Positions 22,667 to 33,418 of a stretch of 64,000 nucleotides of DNA are shown here, in pieces. The stretch comes from Larix kaempferi (lineage: Eukaryota; Streptophyta; Pinopsida; Pinales; Pinaceae): positions 4,589,501-4,653,500 of the forward strand of contig BSBM01000877.1 in NCBI GenBank assembly GCA_027924585.1, read 5' to 3'. Under the pieces are notes generated by a model. That model ran no database searches and was not told the DNA's origin. It was given only the letters and a program-made list of their open reading frames with translations. The stretch's first letter is position 1; each line of letters starts with the position of its first letter. The translations under genes and the position numbers were made by a program.

Positions 22667-23240
22667 ATGTTGGGTCATACAGGGTATTACAAGAAGTTCA
22701 TCATACATTACTCCGACATGACTTACCCTCTCGAAGAGATGTTAAAAGAAGATCAAGAGTATAGGTGGACGGAGGAATGTGATACTTCATTCAACACTTT
22801 GAAAAGAAAAATGGTCGAAGCACCTATCCTCCGATTTCCAAATTGGTCGGTAAAGTTTCATGTGGATATTGATGCATCTGGAATAGTAGTCAGCGCTATT
22901 TTAACACAACCCAGAGAAGATGGAATGGATTATCCTAATGCGTTCAGTAGTCGAAAACTGAACAAAGCTTAAAGAAATTACTCCATGACAGAAAGAGAAG
23001 CATTAGGTATGGTATTTGCACTACAGAAATACCATCATTACTTATTGGCTAGTCCTTTCGTATTTTATATAGCTCATCAGGATTTGAAATACTTAGTCAA
23101 TAAACCATTGCACCATGGGAGGTTGTGTCGTTGGCTTCTACTATTTTGGGAATTTGAATTCGAAGTAATATTCCAACTTGGAAAATCTAATGTCGGGCTA
23201 GACCACCTGTTAAGAGTCGACAACGGAGAGGAGCCGACAG
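22667..23240 (+). pseudogene. Element A RNase H
   Basis: Frames 22667-22972 and 22985-23485 are one protein broken by a single TAA at 22970. They read YYKKFIIHYSDMTYPLEE, then VKFHVDIDASGIVVSAILTQ, then YSMTEREALGMVFALQKYHH, then LGKSNVGLDHLLRVD. The order matches the Ty3 RT-connection-RNase H, with the D of DIDAS, the E of TEREALG and the D of GLDHLLR. It is joined without gap to RT and to the integrase N-terminal region. Confidence 0.85.
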
Positions 23241-23439
23241 GAATAGAAGATGATTTGTCAGATGCACATTTGTTTCGAATTGAAGCAGTCCCTTCAGAAC
23301 TTGCAGAAATTGCACAATTTCTCGAGGATGGGAAAGCTATTGAAGGAATGACTAATAAAAAGAGGAAGATCCTTGATATGAATGCAACACCTTACACTCT
23401 GATCAACGGATTCCTCTATAAACTTACATTGCCACAATC

Positions 23440-24501
23440 AAAGCTCATTTTGAACCGGCCGGAGGACATTATCATGCAGACATAACAACAAGGAATATTC
23501 TGCAAGCTGGACTTTGGTGGCCGACAGTTCATAAAGTCTATCGATAGTATGTATCTAAATGTGATAGATGTCAACGTATGGGACGACCACTACCTAGAAC
23601 ATAAATGCCTCTGGTTCCAATTAATCCTAGCCGAACGTTCGAAAGTTGGGTGATCGATTTTATTGGACCATTTCCAGTAATTGGCAGACGAACAGGTGCA
23701 CGATATCTCATTGCTGCTGTAGAATACGTCCCCAAGTGGGAAGAAGTAGAACTGGTCGAAACATGTTCGAGTGAAGTCGCTGCCAAGTTTATCTATGAAA
23801 ATATCATTACACGTTTTGGATACCCTCTAACTTTGATAAGTGACCAAGGTACACATTTTGTCTATAGAACTATTGAAGCATTAACTAAGGAGTTTGCAGT
23901 TGATCAGAGAATAAGCACAGCATATCATCCTCAATCTAATGGCGTCGTGGAATCGTTTAACAAAACACTCAAAAAAGGACTGACAAAAGTGTGCAACCTA
24001 GAGAAGGACGACTAGGATGATAAAGTACTTGTTGTTCTTTGGGCATACAGAACAGTGTACAAAAGAACAACAGGTCAAACACCTTCCTCACTTGTTTATG
24101 GGAAAGAAGCATTCATTCCATTGCATTTCCGACGACAAGCCCCAACAATTGCAGCAGTATTACACATTGATGTCGGAGATGCACAACAAGAACGTCTATT
24201 ACAACTGTCGAAACTAGATGAAAGTCGACAAATGGAAATAGAACATCAACAAGTCCAGAAACAACAACAGAAAGCTTGGCATGATAGAAACATCAAACAG
24301 AAGAATCTGTCAGTTGGCGACTTGGCACTACTTTATAATAGTTGCGTAAAAGGGAAACCAAATAAATTGCACATGGAGTGGATGGGGCCATATATTGTCG
24401 AAATGATAAATCCCAATGGTTCAGTCCGATTGAAAACGTTACAAGGTAGTGTTTTCAAGAAACTAGTAAATGGCACCCGACTAAAAAGATACAAGTCGTG
24501 A
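23440..24501 (+). pseudogene. Element A integrase
   Basis: The HHCC zinc domain is at about 23450-23575 (GGHYHAD, then CDRCQ; partly in a shifted frame). The catalytic core at 23605-24015 keeps all three acidic residues: WVIDFIGPF, LISDQGTHF, NGVVESFNKTLKK. After a TAG at 24013 the C-terminal part continues (WAYRTVYKRTTGQTP, VYGKEAFIP, and the SH3-like end LHMEWMGPYIVEMI...LKRYKS with stop at 24499-24501). Element B has a homologous C-terminus at 29837-30192. Confidence 0.88.
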
Positions 24502-24780
24502 AAATTCAAAAAAAAAAAAAACGGTTGTAACCAACCCAGAGTGAAAGTACTATAAGCAATCGATCAAACAGCAAGGCAAGTCAAAAGCAGAATTATGCGA
24601 GATTGGCAGAGTAAGGTTGGACAAAGCAAAGAGAAAATCCTGATGCACAATCGTCGATACTATAGACACCAACAAGAACGTCGATGAGTTGCTGAGGAGG
24701 AACAGACACGACAGAAACAATGGAACCCAGACCGACAAAACCTAACAAGAAAATTCCGCTGACACGACACATCAACAGAG

Positions 24781-27700
24781 GTGTCGCAACATCATGATGA
24801 TAAAGAAGCAAAGGAAAAAATTAATCGCAACACCAGAGTAAATGCACCTGACAGAGTGTCGGTAGCCTGTCATTTCAATTTAATGCCTTCGTCAAATCAA
24901 CCATTAATACAGGCCTCTATGTCCCGTTCACCCGTGCCGAGTAGCTCCACCATAAATCCTGAGCTCAAGGAATGTTGGGAACTCTTTTTCCAAGAACTTG
25001 AACTCCAAGATACAGAGCTCCCTGACCCTGTTGAAACAAATATTGCATCGTCGAACCCTACATCTTCCATGGCTCCAAGGAAAACCCAAACGGCAACTAG
25101 GGCTGCTGCGACAAAGGTTAGAGAGATGGAAAAAGAACAATCCCCTCTGGAAACAATATTGCAAATAATTCGGAACGCTAAGGTTCTGGAAACAAGTTGT
25201 AAGAGAGCATGGAGGGAAATTGAATATTGGGGGAAGGAATCAGATGGGCGGTGGAGGGAGGAAGCATAGAGGCTGATAACCGCTACAATTCTGCATTACA
25301 TGAAGGCACTGTTGTTGGAAAGCTTTGGAGGGTTAAAATATATTATTACACAGTTCATCGTTAGCCATTATCACAATGGTAAGTTTTATTTTGACATTCC
25401 GGTCGAAATTAATGGTGAACTTATCCATAAAACCATCGGTCTGTCACACAAAGGAGATGTTGTACCGACAAGTTCAAATACAGATTTGGTCGAAGAATTT
25501 ATAGGTACTACTGCTGGAAAGAACTCACGAGGTCTGGTTGTAAGCCATATCAAATATGCCAATTAAAAAAATGTTGCTAAAATCGTGTCGCATACACTAT
25601 CACGAGCAGGGAGAGGGTCCGACCTAAAAATCGACATGTTGGAAGCTGTTAAAAATATGGCAATGCGTGGTAAAGTTTACAAATGGGAAGAATTATTGGC
25701 CGACATAATCAAACATTCCTGCCATAAGTGCCAAGAAGAGGGGACCAACATCCGTTACCCATCTATAATTATATGGATTGCCATGACCCATATCTGATCG
25801 CGAGGAAATAAGGATTTTGCTCAAGAGCGAAATGTTCTTATGGAGAATTTCCGCTGCTTTTCACCAGGAGGAAGTCGTCATGGGCCAACGACAGTTAAGC
25901 TTTGGTTGGAAGCATGGTTTCTAGAATTCAAAACAAAGACGACAAGGTGGAGAGTACCTCAGAACATTCAATGGAGTTTACCTCCGAAAACACATATCCA
26001 ACTGTCTTTGGATCATACAGCGGTCTGGTATTTACAAGGAGTAGTAGGTAAAGCAAAGTCCCTCGACTTCTACCCCTCAGTAGATGAAATTTTCACAGAG
26101 TTAGGTTGAAAATCCAATGAAATATTGGTAATTCCAACTCAAGAAAGGAAAGTCGACTTCACTATTGTCGAACCATTGACAGACGCAGAAAAAGAAGAAG
26201 AGTATGAAAGTCGGTCATATGTGAACACTTTCACGTATCAGCCTGAACCAGTACCCGACACCAATGTATTGGCACTTACACTTACTCCACATGAAGATCC
26301 AGGGGAAACTACAGAGCATTCAAACATCTGTACAGGATCTGACAACCCAGAACATCTCTTGACAGATGAAAATATCCAACGGGTAGCAAGTGAGTTGTCT
26401 ACAGCTCGACAGAACAAGGTAGTACCGACACAAGGGAAAGGGAAAAGAAAAGTAACTTTTCAGGAGCCGAATGAGGAAGACGAAATCGAGTTATATGACA
26501 GTGCCACTCAAATACTAACAGATGTAGCCCAGAACAATTTGCCAGTGGAGGAGCAGTTTAATAAGTTTTTGGAAACAGACCAGCGCAAGACCCAAAGAAT
26601 TTATTTCAAGAAACCCAAGATTTCAGTCGAACCTCATGTCAACCTGACTATCACTACCCCACCTTCTTCCCCGACCATAGTAGAGGAAGATACTACTCCT
26701 TTAGCACTACCTGCCCCTGTTAGCCAAGCAGATGTTGATCTGAGTCGCTTCATTTCCAACCTTCCAGTATTCTTTCCCAATTGGCGAGAAATAGTCACCC
26801 AGCAGCCAATCTTTTCCACACCAAACGCCCAACTTTGTTTGGCTCCCTCCGAAACTATCAGAACCAACACTTTATCTTTACCGTCTATAGTAGCAGAAGT
26901 TGTCGGTCACAAAACGACTCATCTTAAGTGAAACCCTGATCTAGCAGGTCTAATTTCTGCACAAGAAACATCCACCTACACTCCCCTTTCAGTCGGACCT
27001 CTAGAGCAAGAATTGAGTCCACCCCACCCCGCAGTTGACCAAGTCAAAAATTTTCCAGAAATTGTTAGTCATCAAATCAAGTCTTCAGTCCCAAAAGTTG
27101 AGTCAAGTCTAGTCGGTCCGGGTCCGTCTGGAAGTACCATCTCATCGAGTCTACTTACAACAGAATTCGACCCTACATTCGTTCCATCAAGTCAGTCGCG
27201 TCTCCCTGCCGACAGATCCAAGTCCAGTCATGTGATACATCAGTAAAATGAAGAAGCAATAACAACAAATGCAATTGAAGCCGCCACAGTTCAAGAAATT
27301 GAAGCATCCCCAATTCAAGATAATGAAGCTGAAACGAAAGAAGCACCTCAACAAGCCATCATACAAGATACCAGTACAATCAAATCCAACATATACAACA
27401 CACTAGCAAATATTCAAGTAAGTACCGAAACAATTGAGCACGAAGTTCCAGTTGCCACAGAAGCAAAGAAAATCATACAAATCCAGACAGAACAAGTTGT
27501 TGCTAATATACAAGCAGCTGTAGAGATCCATCCAACAATAGCCGACATAGAAAAGGGTCCAGAGCAACCAGATACAAATAAATAAAAAGTCCAAGAGAAA
27601 AACCACAAGAAGAAACATAAAGACAAGAAGCGAAAAGAGAGAGAAATTCAGCAACAAAAGCAAAAGCAACAAGTGCAACAAAGCCAATCAGAAAGCCGCC

Positions 27701-28600
27701 TCTTAGTCTATTTAGACCAGTTTGGGCCTATTGCCACTTATCAGCCACAGTTGGATTCTCAAACAGAGCTTGATTTACTTAATGATGCAGTCTTCAGAGA
27801 GCAGAGACTCCGCCGACAGGAAACCGTAGACCGGATTCAACAGCTACAGGAAGAAAGGAATGAATTTCTAGCTAAGTGTGAAGACTTAGCCCAGCAAGTC
27901 ATATCATTTCCACCAAGTACCGACACGATAGCACCCCTTGACAGAGCATATCATTTATTTGAATCTATCGTGTATACCCTACAATCTGATCCTCTAAAGA
28001 AACAACAGGACCAGGTTGTCGAAGTATCTTCCCTAATGGAAAATCAGTATACATCCTTTACATAAGCTCTCAGCTTGCTCAAGTAATATGACAGTCAAGC
28101 AGTCAAACTTGCTAAAGTTTTGAATAATTGGTATGTACATTACAGTGAGGTGTACAAGGAACTTCAAAAGACACGAACACTTCTGAGCACACTTCATCAT
28201 CAGCGTCTGACCGCGGAGGAAGCACTTACTGAAAGACTTGACAATCAAATCATTATGGAAAATAGAAAGCTGGACAAATTAGAAAAACAGGAAGCACAAT
28301 GAATCTCACAAGTGTGCCTTGGCCTCTCCAAACTTGAATAAATCTAGCCTCGGATCCAACACCTACTTGTTGCATCCCAAGAAACAATTACAGTGTTTGG
28401 CCCCCATATGATTAATTTACAAAATACATCCACTCACGGCAAGATGGAAAACATGTCGAAGCTCACGCCATTGACTGTGGATACCCAAAATTTGCTACAT
28501 ACATGGGAAGAATTTCAGCACCATCTCTTTGTCGATGTCGAATCTATTGTAGAGGTCTGCCTACAACTACATGATGCTACCAGCTCCAACCTACCATAGT
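24781..28600 (+). pseudogene. Element A additional 3' ORF (aORF), about 3.8 kb
   Basis: A long, mostly open region in one orientation after integrase. Part 1, 24781-25269, is basic/Pro-Ser rich. Part 2, 25300-26109, is the conserved domain shared with element B: FIVSHYHNGK, DIPVEINGELIHKTIGL, MLEAVKNMA, CQEEG, RYPS, then SPGGSRHGPTTVKLWLEAWF. Part 3, 26125-27240, is acidic and Pro/Ser/Thr rich. Part 4, 27300-28300, is Gln/Glu/Lys rich and looks coiled-coil (KEREIQQQKQKQQ, LRRQETVDRIQQLQEERNEF, then a helical end to 28302). About seven stops interrupt it. It lies where some elements carry env-like ORFs, but I see no signal peptide, transmembrane helix or cysteine pattern, so I do not call it an envelope. 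Function unknown. Confidence 0.6.
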
Positions 28601-28674
28601 CATAATCGTCAAAGTAATTCTTTTTGTGTACAATTCTCATTTTGATCTCTCCATTTCTTCGAGACGAAGAAATA

Positions 28675-28691
28675 TTTTTTGGTGGGGGAGA
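28675..28691 (+). other. Polypurine tract of element A
   Basis: TTTTTTGGTGGGGGAGA lies immediately 5' of the 3' LTR. It is the expected second-strand priming site, and the same GGGGAGA-TGTTGG junction occurs in element B. Confidence 0.85.
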
Positions 28692-29016
28692 TGTTGGAGG
28701 GGCCTAGGTCAGCCTATCGACTAGGACCTCCGCCCGACCACTTGAGGTATATGTCGACAAGTCGTGTCAACTAGCATAGGTCGGGTCGGTCGGTTAGACC
28801 GACAGACAGTTATGTAACTGTATTGAAAGGCATATATATATACAGGTTGTTGAGCCGATGTACTAGTTAGATATGTTCTATGTTGTATACTACTCTTGCT
28901 GGTTAATAAAGGCTTGTGCTTCTCTCTATTGGTCTATTGTCTCTTGTATCGGTATCACTGTGCATGCTTTCTTATAATGTATAATGTATCTCTAGTAACC
29001 ACGTGGGACTACAACA
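28692..29016 (+). repeat. 3' LTR of element A
   Basis: 325 bp, TGTTGGAGGGGCC to GGGACTACAACA, followed by AGCCT (29017-29021). It is homologous to 16790-17119. The GTCGGTC/GACCGAC stem is kept here, and the opening inverted repeat is weaker than in the left copy. Confidence 0.92.
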
Positions 29017-29836
29017 AGCCTAAATCCCCAAGTTTATGCATTGGGAACTTGCGTGGCAATCAATTTGACATGACATCTCATGAAATCCATGCATTAAGTG
29101 CATTCTATGTGGTTGGTTCCGACTACCAATATGACTAGTCAACTCTCCTTTGAATAGATCCTTTCGACCCACTGGCACCCATTCGAGTACCCCCTTTCAA
29201 TCGGTCGAGAATTATTCAACTACCACTTTTCATCCAATCAATCTCCATCCAACTAATTTTTTTCAAATTGGTGTTCCATATTAGATTTCTCATTGTTTTT
29301 ATCCTTATTTATTTAATGTCTTGACCTTTGATATAGGATCATCTTTGTTTATAATAGTGATTAGTTATTTCCATGGAAACATATTTTCCCCTTATTCATT
29401 ATTCCAATTTTTTTTATGTTGATCATGCTCTTGTTGACTCGCTATTTTACCACAACCATAATCACTTCACATTCAATCCTAATTGACCATGATGACTCCT
29501 TGAATAACCTATTTTTTTCTATTTCGTGGTGGTTAAGGTTCACCATTTAAATTCTCATATTTTGATAGTTATTCGGCCAACTTTCCCTCATCAACTACTA
29601 TGTCAGTTTCTTTCATTCTTCTCTTTTTTCAAGAATCTACCCGCTAGATAACCTAGTTTTCGAGTAGATTCTTTCCTTGTGATGCCACAAGGGTTTTCAC
29701 CACTATAATTTCATTTGTTTCTTTTTCTGAAGAATTTACCCATTAGCAAGTTGATTTTTAAAAAGAGTCTTGCTCAATGGTGCCACGAGTGGTTTTGACC
29801 ATTAATTTGTTTATCTTTCTTTATTTTTTTTCAAAA
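29017..29836 (-). other. Element B region between integrase and the aORF (no clear coding)
   Basis: It lies between the end of B integrase (29837) and the A insertion. It contains a degenerate tandem repeat of about 105 bp, at about 29622-29727 and 29728-29830: the motif AGAAT(C/T)TACCC(G/A)(C/T)TAG...GATGCCAC.AG.GGTTTT recurs in modified form. No open frame of note. Confidence 0.45.
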
Positions 29837-30192
29837 TTATAAATGGTATCTCTTCAATAATCCACCATTGACTATCTTGTTCAATAGTTTTCCTTGGAAA
29901 TTTCTTATATACACAGCTCCATTTTTTATTATGTCTTCTATTATATACATACCAAACCAACTTGTCTCAAATTTCCAAGGCTTACACTTGATTCTACTGT
30001 CATTTAAGAGCACCATTTATGGTCATGATAAACATTCTAAATAAAGTTAGATAAATAAGTATCTTCATTTTCAACTTTGAATGTTAAAGTGGTTTTTATG
30101 TTGAGAATTGGTTGCACTATTTGATCATAAATATCATCATAATCATCTATCCAGATAGGGTTTTTTGAATTAACAAAAAATTTGTCCAGGGG
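29837..30192 (-). pseudogene. Element B integrase C-terminal fragment
   Basis: Read from 30190 leftwards, the minus strand encodes an acidic stretch and then, in two frames, FETSWFGMYIIEDI, NGAVYIRNFQGKLL and VNGGLLKRYHL, stop at 29837-29839. Element A integrase ends MEWMGPYIVEMI, NGSVRLKTLQGSV, VNGTRLKRYKS, stop, so the two ends are homologous block by block. This shows that 29017-30192 and 13101-16789 belong to one minus-strand Ty3 element split by A. RT, RNase H and the integrase core of B are not found to the right, where the foldback element begins. Confidence 0.65.
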
Positions 30193-30757
30193 CATTAGAG
30201 AAATTTTGAGGTCTAAAATGGGCCTTCTAAGGAAAAATATAAAATAATATTAGCATACCTCATCAAATTTTGGAGGAAAAAAGAAAACACTACTTCTTCA
30301 ACTCGTATTTTCAACTTATCTCCTTGCATATTTACTTTTGATAAGGAGTAGTCATTGGATGGGGAATTCAATTCCGCGTCCAAGGAGTACATGTTTTCCC
30401 AAAAATAAGAAATGCATGAAAAATGTGATGATGCCATCATCATGTTTTTTCATGCGTTTCTTTTTTTTGGGATAGCGGGGTCCATCAAAAGTATGTCGAG
30501 TGGGTACTCCTTGGATGTGGAATTGAATTCCCCATCCAATGACTACTCCTGATTGAAATTTGAGTGAATATACAGGGAGATAAGTTGAAAATATGGGTTG
30601 AAGTGGTTTTTTCACTTTGACCTTTTTACCTTTTTACCGAAAAAATGGTGATTCATCCCCCATGGTTGATATCATCACCTTGAATCCTATTGGTTGATTT
30701 TTATACTACATTTATTTTGTTTTGAGGCCCATTTTTTACCTCAAAATTTCTCTAATG
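30193..30757. mobile_element. Long foldback (MITE-like) inverted repeat
   Basis: The ends are inverted copies: CATTAGAGAAATTTTGAGGT from 30193 and its complement ending at 30757. Further in, a longer arm at about 30290-30400 (TTTTCAACTTATCTCC, then GGAGTAGTCATTGGATGGGG, then GTCCAAGGAGTAC) is repeated inverted at about 30510-30610. The centre is also self-complementary around TGATGATGCCATCATCA near 30427-30443, so nearly the whole element can fold into one hairpin, with an extra 80 bp in the right arm. There is no coding capacity. No target duplication is obvious, so the superfamily is unassigned. Confidence 0.75.
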
Positions 30758-33080
30758 AATAGATGGTGATATTCTTTTTGGATTGTCCATTGGTTATGGT
30801 CATGTATCCAGACCGACAACCTATGTAGGCATATGTCGTTTCTAACCACCTAAGATGATGGGGTATCCACTAAGTTTACTCTTGACCTCTATGACTAAAA
30901 ACTATGCAGGATATTCCCAATATTCAATGTTGATGATAATATCTTCCAGTATACCTTCTGGTCAGACCGTGGAGGTATCGGCTAATTGTAATACTTTTGT
31001 TGTTGGCCTTATGAAATATTGTAAATTTAGAGCCAACATTGTATCTTTTGTCATTTCATTGATTACAACTCCTAAATCAGTGAGACTGCTTGGAATAGGC
31101 ATTTTGTTGATGCTCATGTTGACTATAGGGTTTCCTGTGTCTAGGTACTTGGGGTTGACAGACCTTCCTAACATGAGGTCTACGAGTTGTCATATGACGC
31201 TAATGGTGGGAGGAGCTCGCTTTCTTCTTCCTGGTTTCTTTATACAATTTTCTTTTATAAATTTGTTGTAGATGGGGACATATCTAATGGCTTGTAAGAG
31301 AGGAATCTGTATATTCAAGTGTTTCAGTTCGTTAAGTATAGCATTTTATGTTTCCTCTTAAATTTTATGTTTTAGTATGCCAGGAAATGGAGGGTTTGGA
31401 ATACTTGGATGAGTAGGCCCTGGTGATTTTTCTTCATTTTCTTCCTCTGGAAGTTCCACAATTACAGGTTGTTAGTAGAGTGGGCATGTTTGTTCTAGTT
31501 ATGTTCGTGGTAGTGGTTCTGGTATTACTTTTCCTGATCTTAAGTTAAAATCATTTAAATCGAGTGTTTCCACAACATAAGTTGGGAATTGGATCACCTC
31601 ACTATTGTAGACTTGTTGATTTGACCAACTGTTATTTGGGTTTGGAATAGGATGATCTAGTATTGGAGGTGGTCTTGGAGGTTGTTGGTTTTGTGGTGGA
31701 GGCATTATGAGATCCTTCTTTGGTTGAGGTATCCAATTCGAGGAAGATGAATATTGATTTCCATAGATTATTTATGGTTGTTGGAAAGGTGGGGGGTATT
31801 GTTGGTATGGCTGAGCAAAGTATGGCTAATGGTATTGTGGTGGAGGCATTATGAGATCCTTCTGTGGTTGAGGTATCCAATTCGAGGAAGATGAATATTG
31901 ATTTCCATAGATTATTTATGGTTTTTGGAAAGGTGGGGGGTATTGTTGGTATGGCTGAGCAAAGTATGGCTAATGGTATGGATTTTTGTTTTGCTACCAT
32001 TGAATTGGGCCTGCTTGCAAATTCCATGAAGTTTGTGTTAATGGATTCCAATCTTGGTATGGATTTCCCTTATTGAAGTAGGCCTAATTATTAGCTTGAA
32101 ATGGTGTAGAGAAATTGTTTCTTCATTGGTTAACAAAACAGAGTTGTTCCACAGAACTTTATGATCCGAGATATTGCATAGCTGCTTTACATGAAGGGAG
32201 TAGAGGAAAATTGTTTGTTGTATGATTTTTAGTGCACAGTCCACGGACTTCAATCAGATTTAACAGGCATTGACCTTTCTCATGTTTTTTTCTACATTTT
32301 GGACAGAACACAACTAGTGCTTGATTAATTTGATCTTGTTTTCTCTTGAGTTGTAATGCATCTAGTTGCATTTCCAATGATTGAAGGATGTTGTTTTTCA
32401 TATCATCTAGGAGACTACCTAAATTAGATTTAGTGAGAGTTTGTACTAGAAAGGATGATCGTCCTGTTGATGGGGTTATGCCTCTTACTTCGGCCTTACC
32501 TTTTCTAGACCTCGAATAGTTTTTAAATATTTGAAGGGTATAATCAAATGATTTCAGGAATATATATCCATCGCCCAATAGGTTCATTATTTCCAGGTAT
32601 TCTTCCCTGACTCGTCTGAGGAGTACTAACTTCAACGAATCTTGATCCAGGGTACAATGAATGGCTCTTTTATAGCTAAGCTGGAATCGTTGTGCATAAT
32701 CTTCCAAAGATTCCTTTCCTCCCTGTTACATCCTAAAAATTGTGTCCCTAGTATCCTTGGCTTTTCAATAATCCCTGTATTTATCCAAGAAATCTGGTTG
32801 CATTTGATCCCATGAGAAAATTTTGTTTCCTTCCAAGCTCATGAACCATCTGAGCGCTAGATCTTTTAGTGTTGAAGTAAAGAGTCTTAGTTTTTGGGTG
32901 TCTGTTGTGTAGCCAAAGGATATACAAATTAATTCAAATTCAAATAAAAAGGTGTCGAGTCCTTTTGATATCAATCCATGGAAATTCAGGATATTAATGG
33001 GATTGATATTTTTCATTCGAGCATCCCCTTGAGGTAAGCTTATGCGAAATGTGGATAACTCCCTAGGTTCCTCTTATTCA
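30758..33080 (-). pseudogene. Athila-like Ty3 Gag and protease
   Basis: Minus strand. Gag capsid at 32765-33016 contains LISKGLDTFLFEFELICI, then KDLALRWFMSL and WDQMQPDFLDKY. It continues at 32159-32707 (MEDYAQRFQLSYKRAI, then FCPKCRKKHEKGQC, then LCTKNH, a double Cys/His motif). A Pro/Gln/Asn-rich linker follows at 31499-32051, with a duplicated stretch near 31690-31850 and 31840-31980. Protease is at 30830-31174, with LTDLGVVINEMTKDTM (catalytic D kept) and VLQLADTSTVRPEGILED. The frame is interrupted by stops. RT, RNase H and integrase are absent on the left, where the foldback element starts. Confidence 0.82.
31680..31990. repeat. Tandem duplication of about 155 bp in the Gag linker
   Basis: GTGGTGGAGGCATTATGAGA and the following TTGAGGTATCCAATTCGAGG, GGAAAGGTGGGGGGTATTG and GCTGAGCAAAGTATGGCTAA occur twice in order, at about 31691-31835 and 31838-31973, nearly identical. 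It is a recent local duplication inside the Athila-like gag. Confidence 0.75.
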
Positions 33081-33385
33081 TCATCCATGGTGGTGTTGGA
33101 ACTAGAGTTGGAAAAAAATTATCACGATCTGGATTGTAGCTGGAGTCAAATTCGTCAGAAGGAAAAAGTTTAAAGTCGAAGGTTTCTGACCTAGTTTCTC
33201 TCATAGGGGAATTAGGCAGAAAGCGTACAAATGCATCTCTCCTCTGTTGAGTTATTCATGGTAAACAAGATCTAATTTGTTAATATTCTACTTGTCTATT
33301 TTGTTTCTTTTTAAGATTTTCTAAGAATTGTTTTCTTCTCTTTTTTATTTTATTTTTTCAGTCTTCCCTTAGAGCTTCAGCACCT

Positions 33386-33402
33386 CCCCGGAAACGGCGC
33401 CA
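33386..33402 (-). other. Primer binding site, tRNA-Asp type
   Basis: The minus strand reads TGGCGCCGTTTCCGGGG, one base from the Asp-type site characteristic of Athila/Tat elements. It gives the orientation (minus) and marks the nearby 5' LTR. Confidence 0.85.
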
Positions 33403-33418
33403 AAAAGTGGTGGTCTAC

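Larger units (their letters stand above)
16790..29016 (+). mobile_element. Full-length Ty3 (Tat-like) retrotransposon A with extra ORFs
   Basis: 12.2 kb, with LTRs at 16790-17119 and 28692-29016, a perfect AGCCT target duplication, a primer site and a polypurine tract. Coding order on the plus strand: upstream ORF1 module, Gag capsid with zinc knuckles, protease, a second capsid-like domain, RT, RNase H, integrase, then a long additional ORF before the 3' LTR. I count about 18 substitutions and a small indel cluster between the LTRs by eye, roughly 5-6 percent. Stops and shifts occur in most domains and the RT active site is changed, so it is not autonomous now. An Asp-like primer site and extra ORFs on both sides of gag-pol place it near Tat/Ogre-type elements; exact lineage is inference. 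Confidence 0.93.

Noticed and set aside
24781-28600. Element A 3' ORF as an envelope gene
   Set aside because: Position fits, but there is no signal peptide, hydrophobic fusion segment or C-terminal membrane anchor in the translation.
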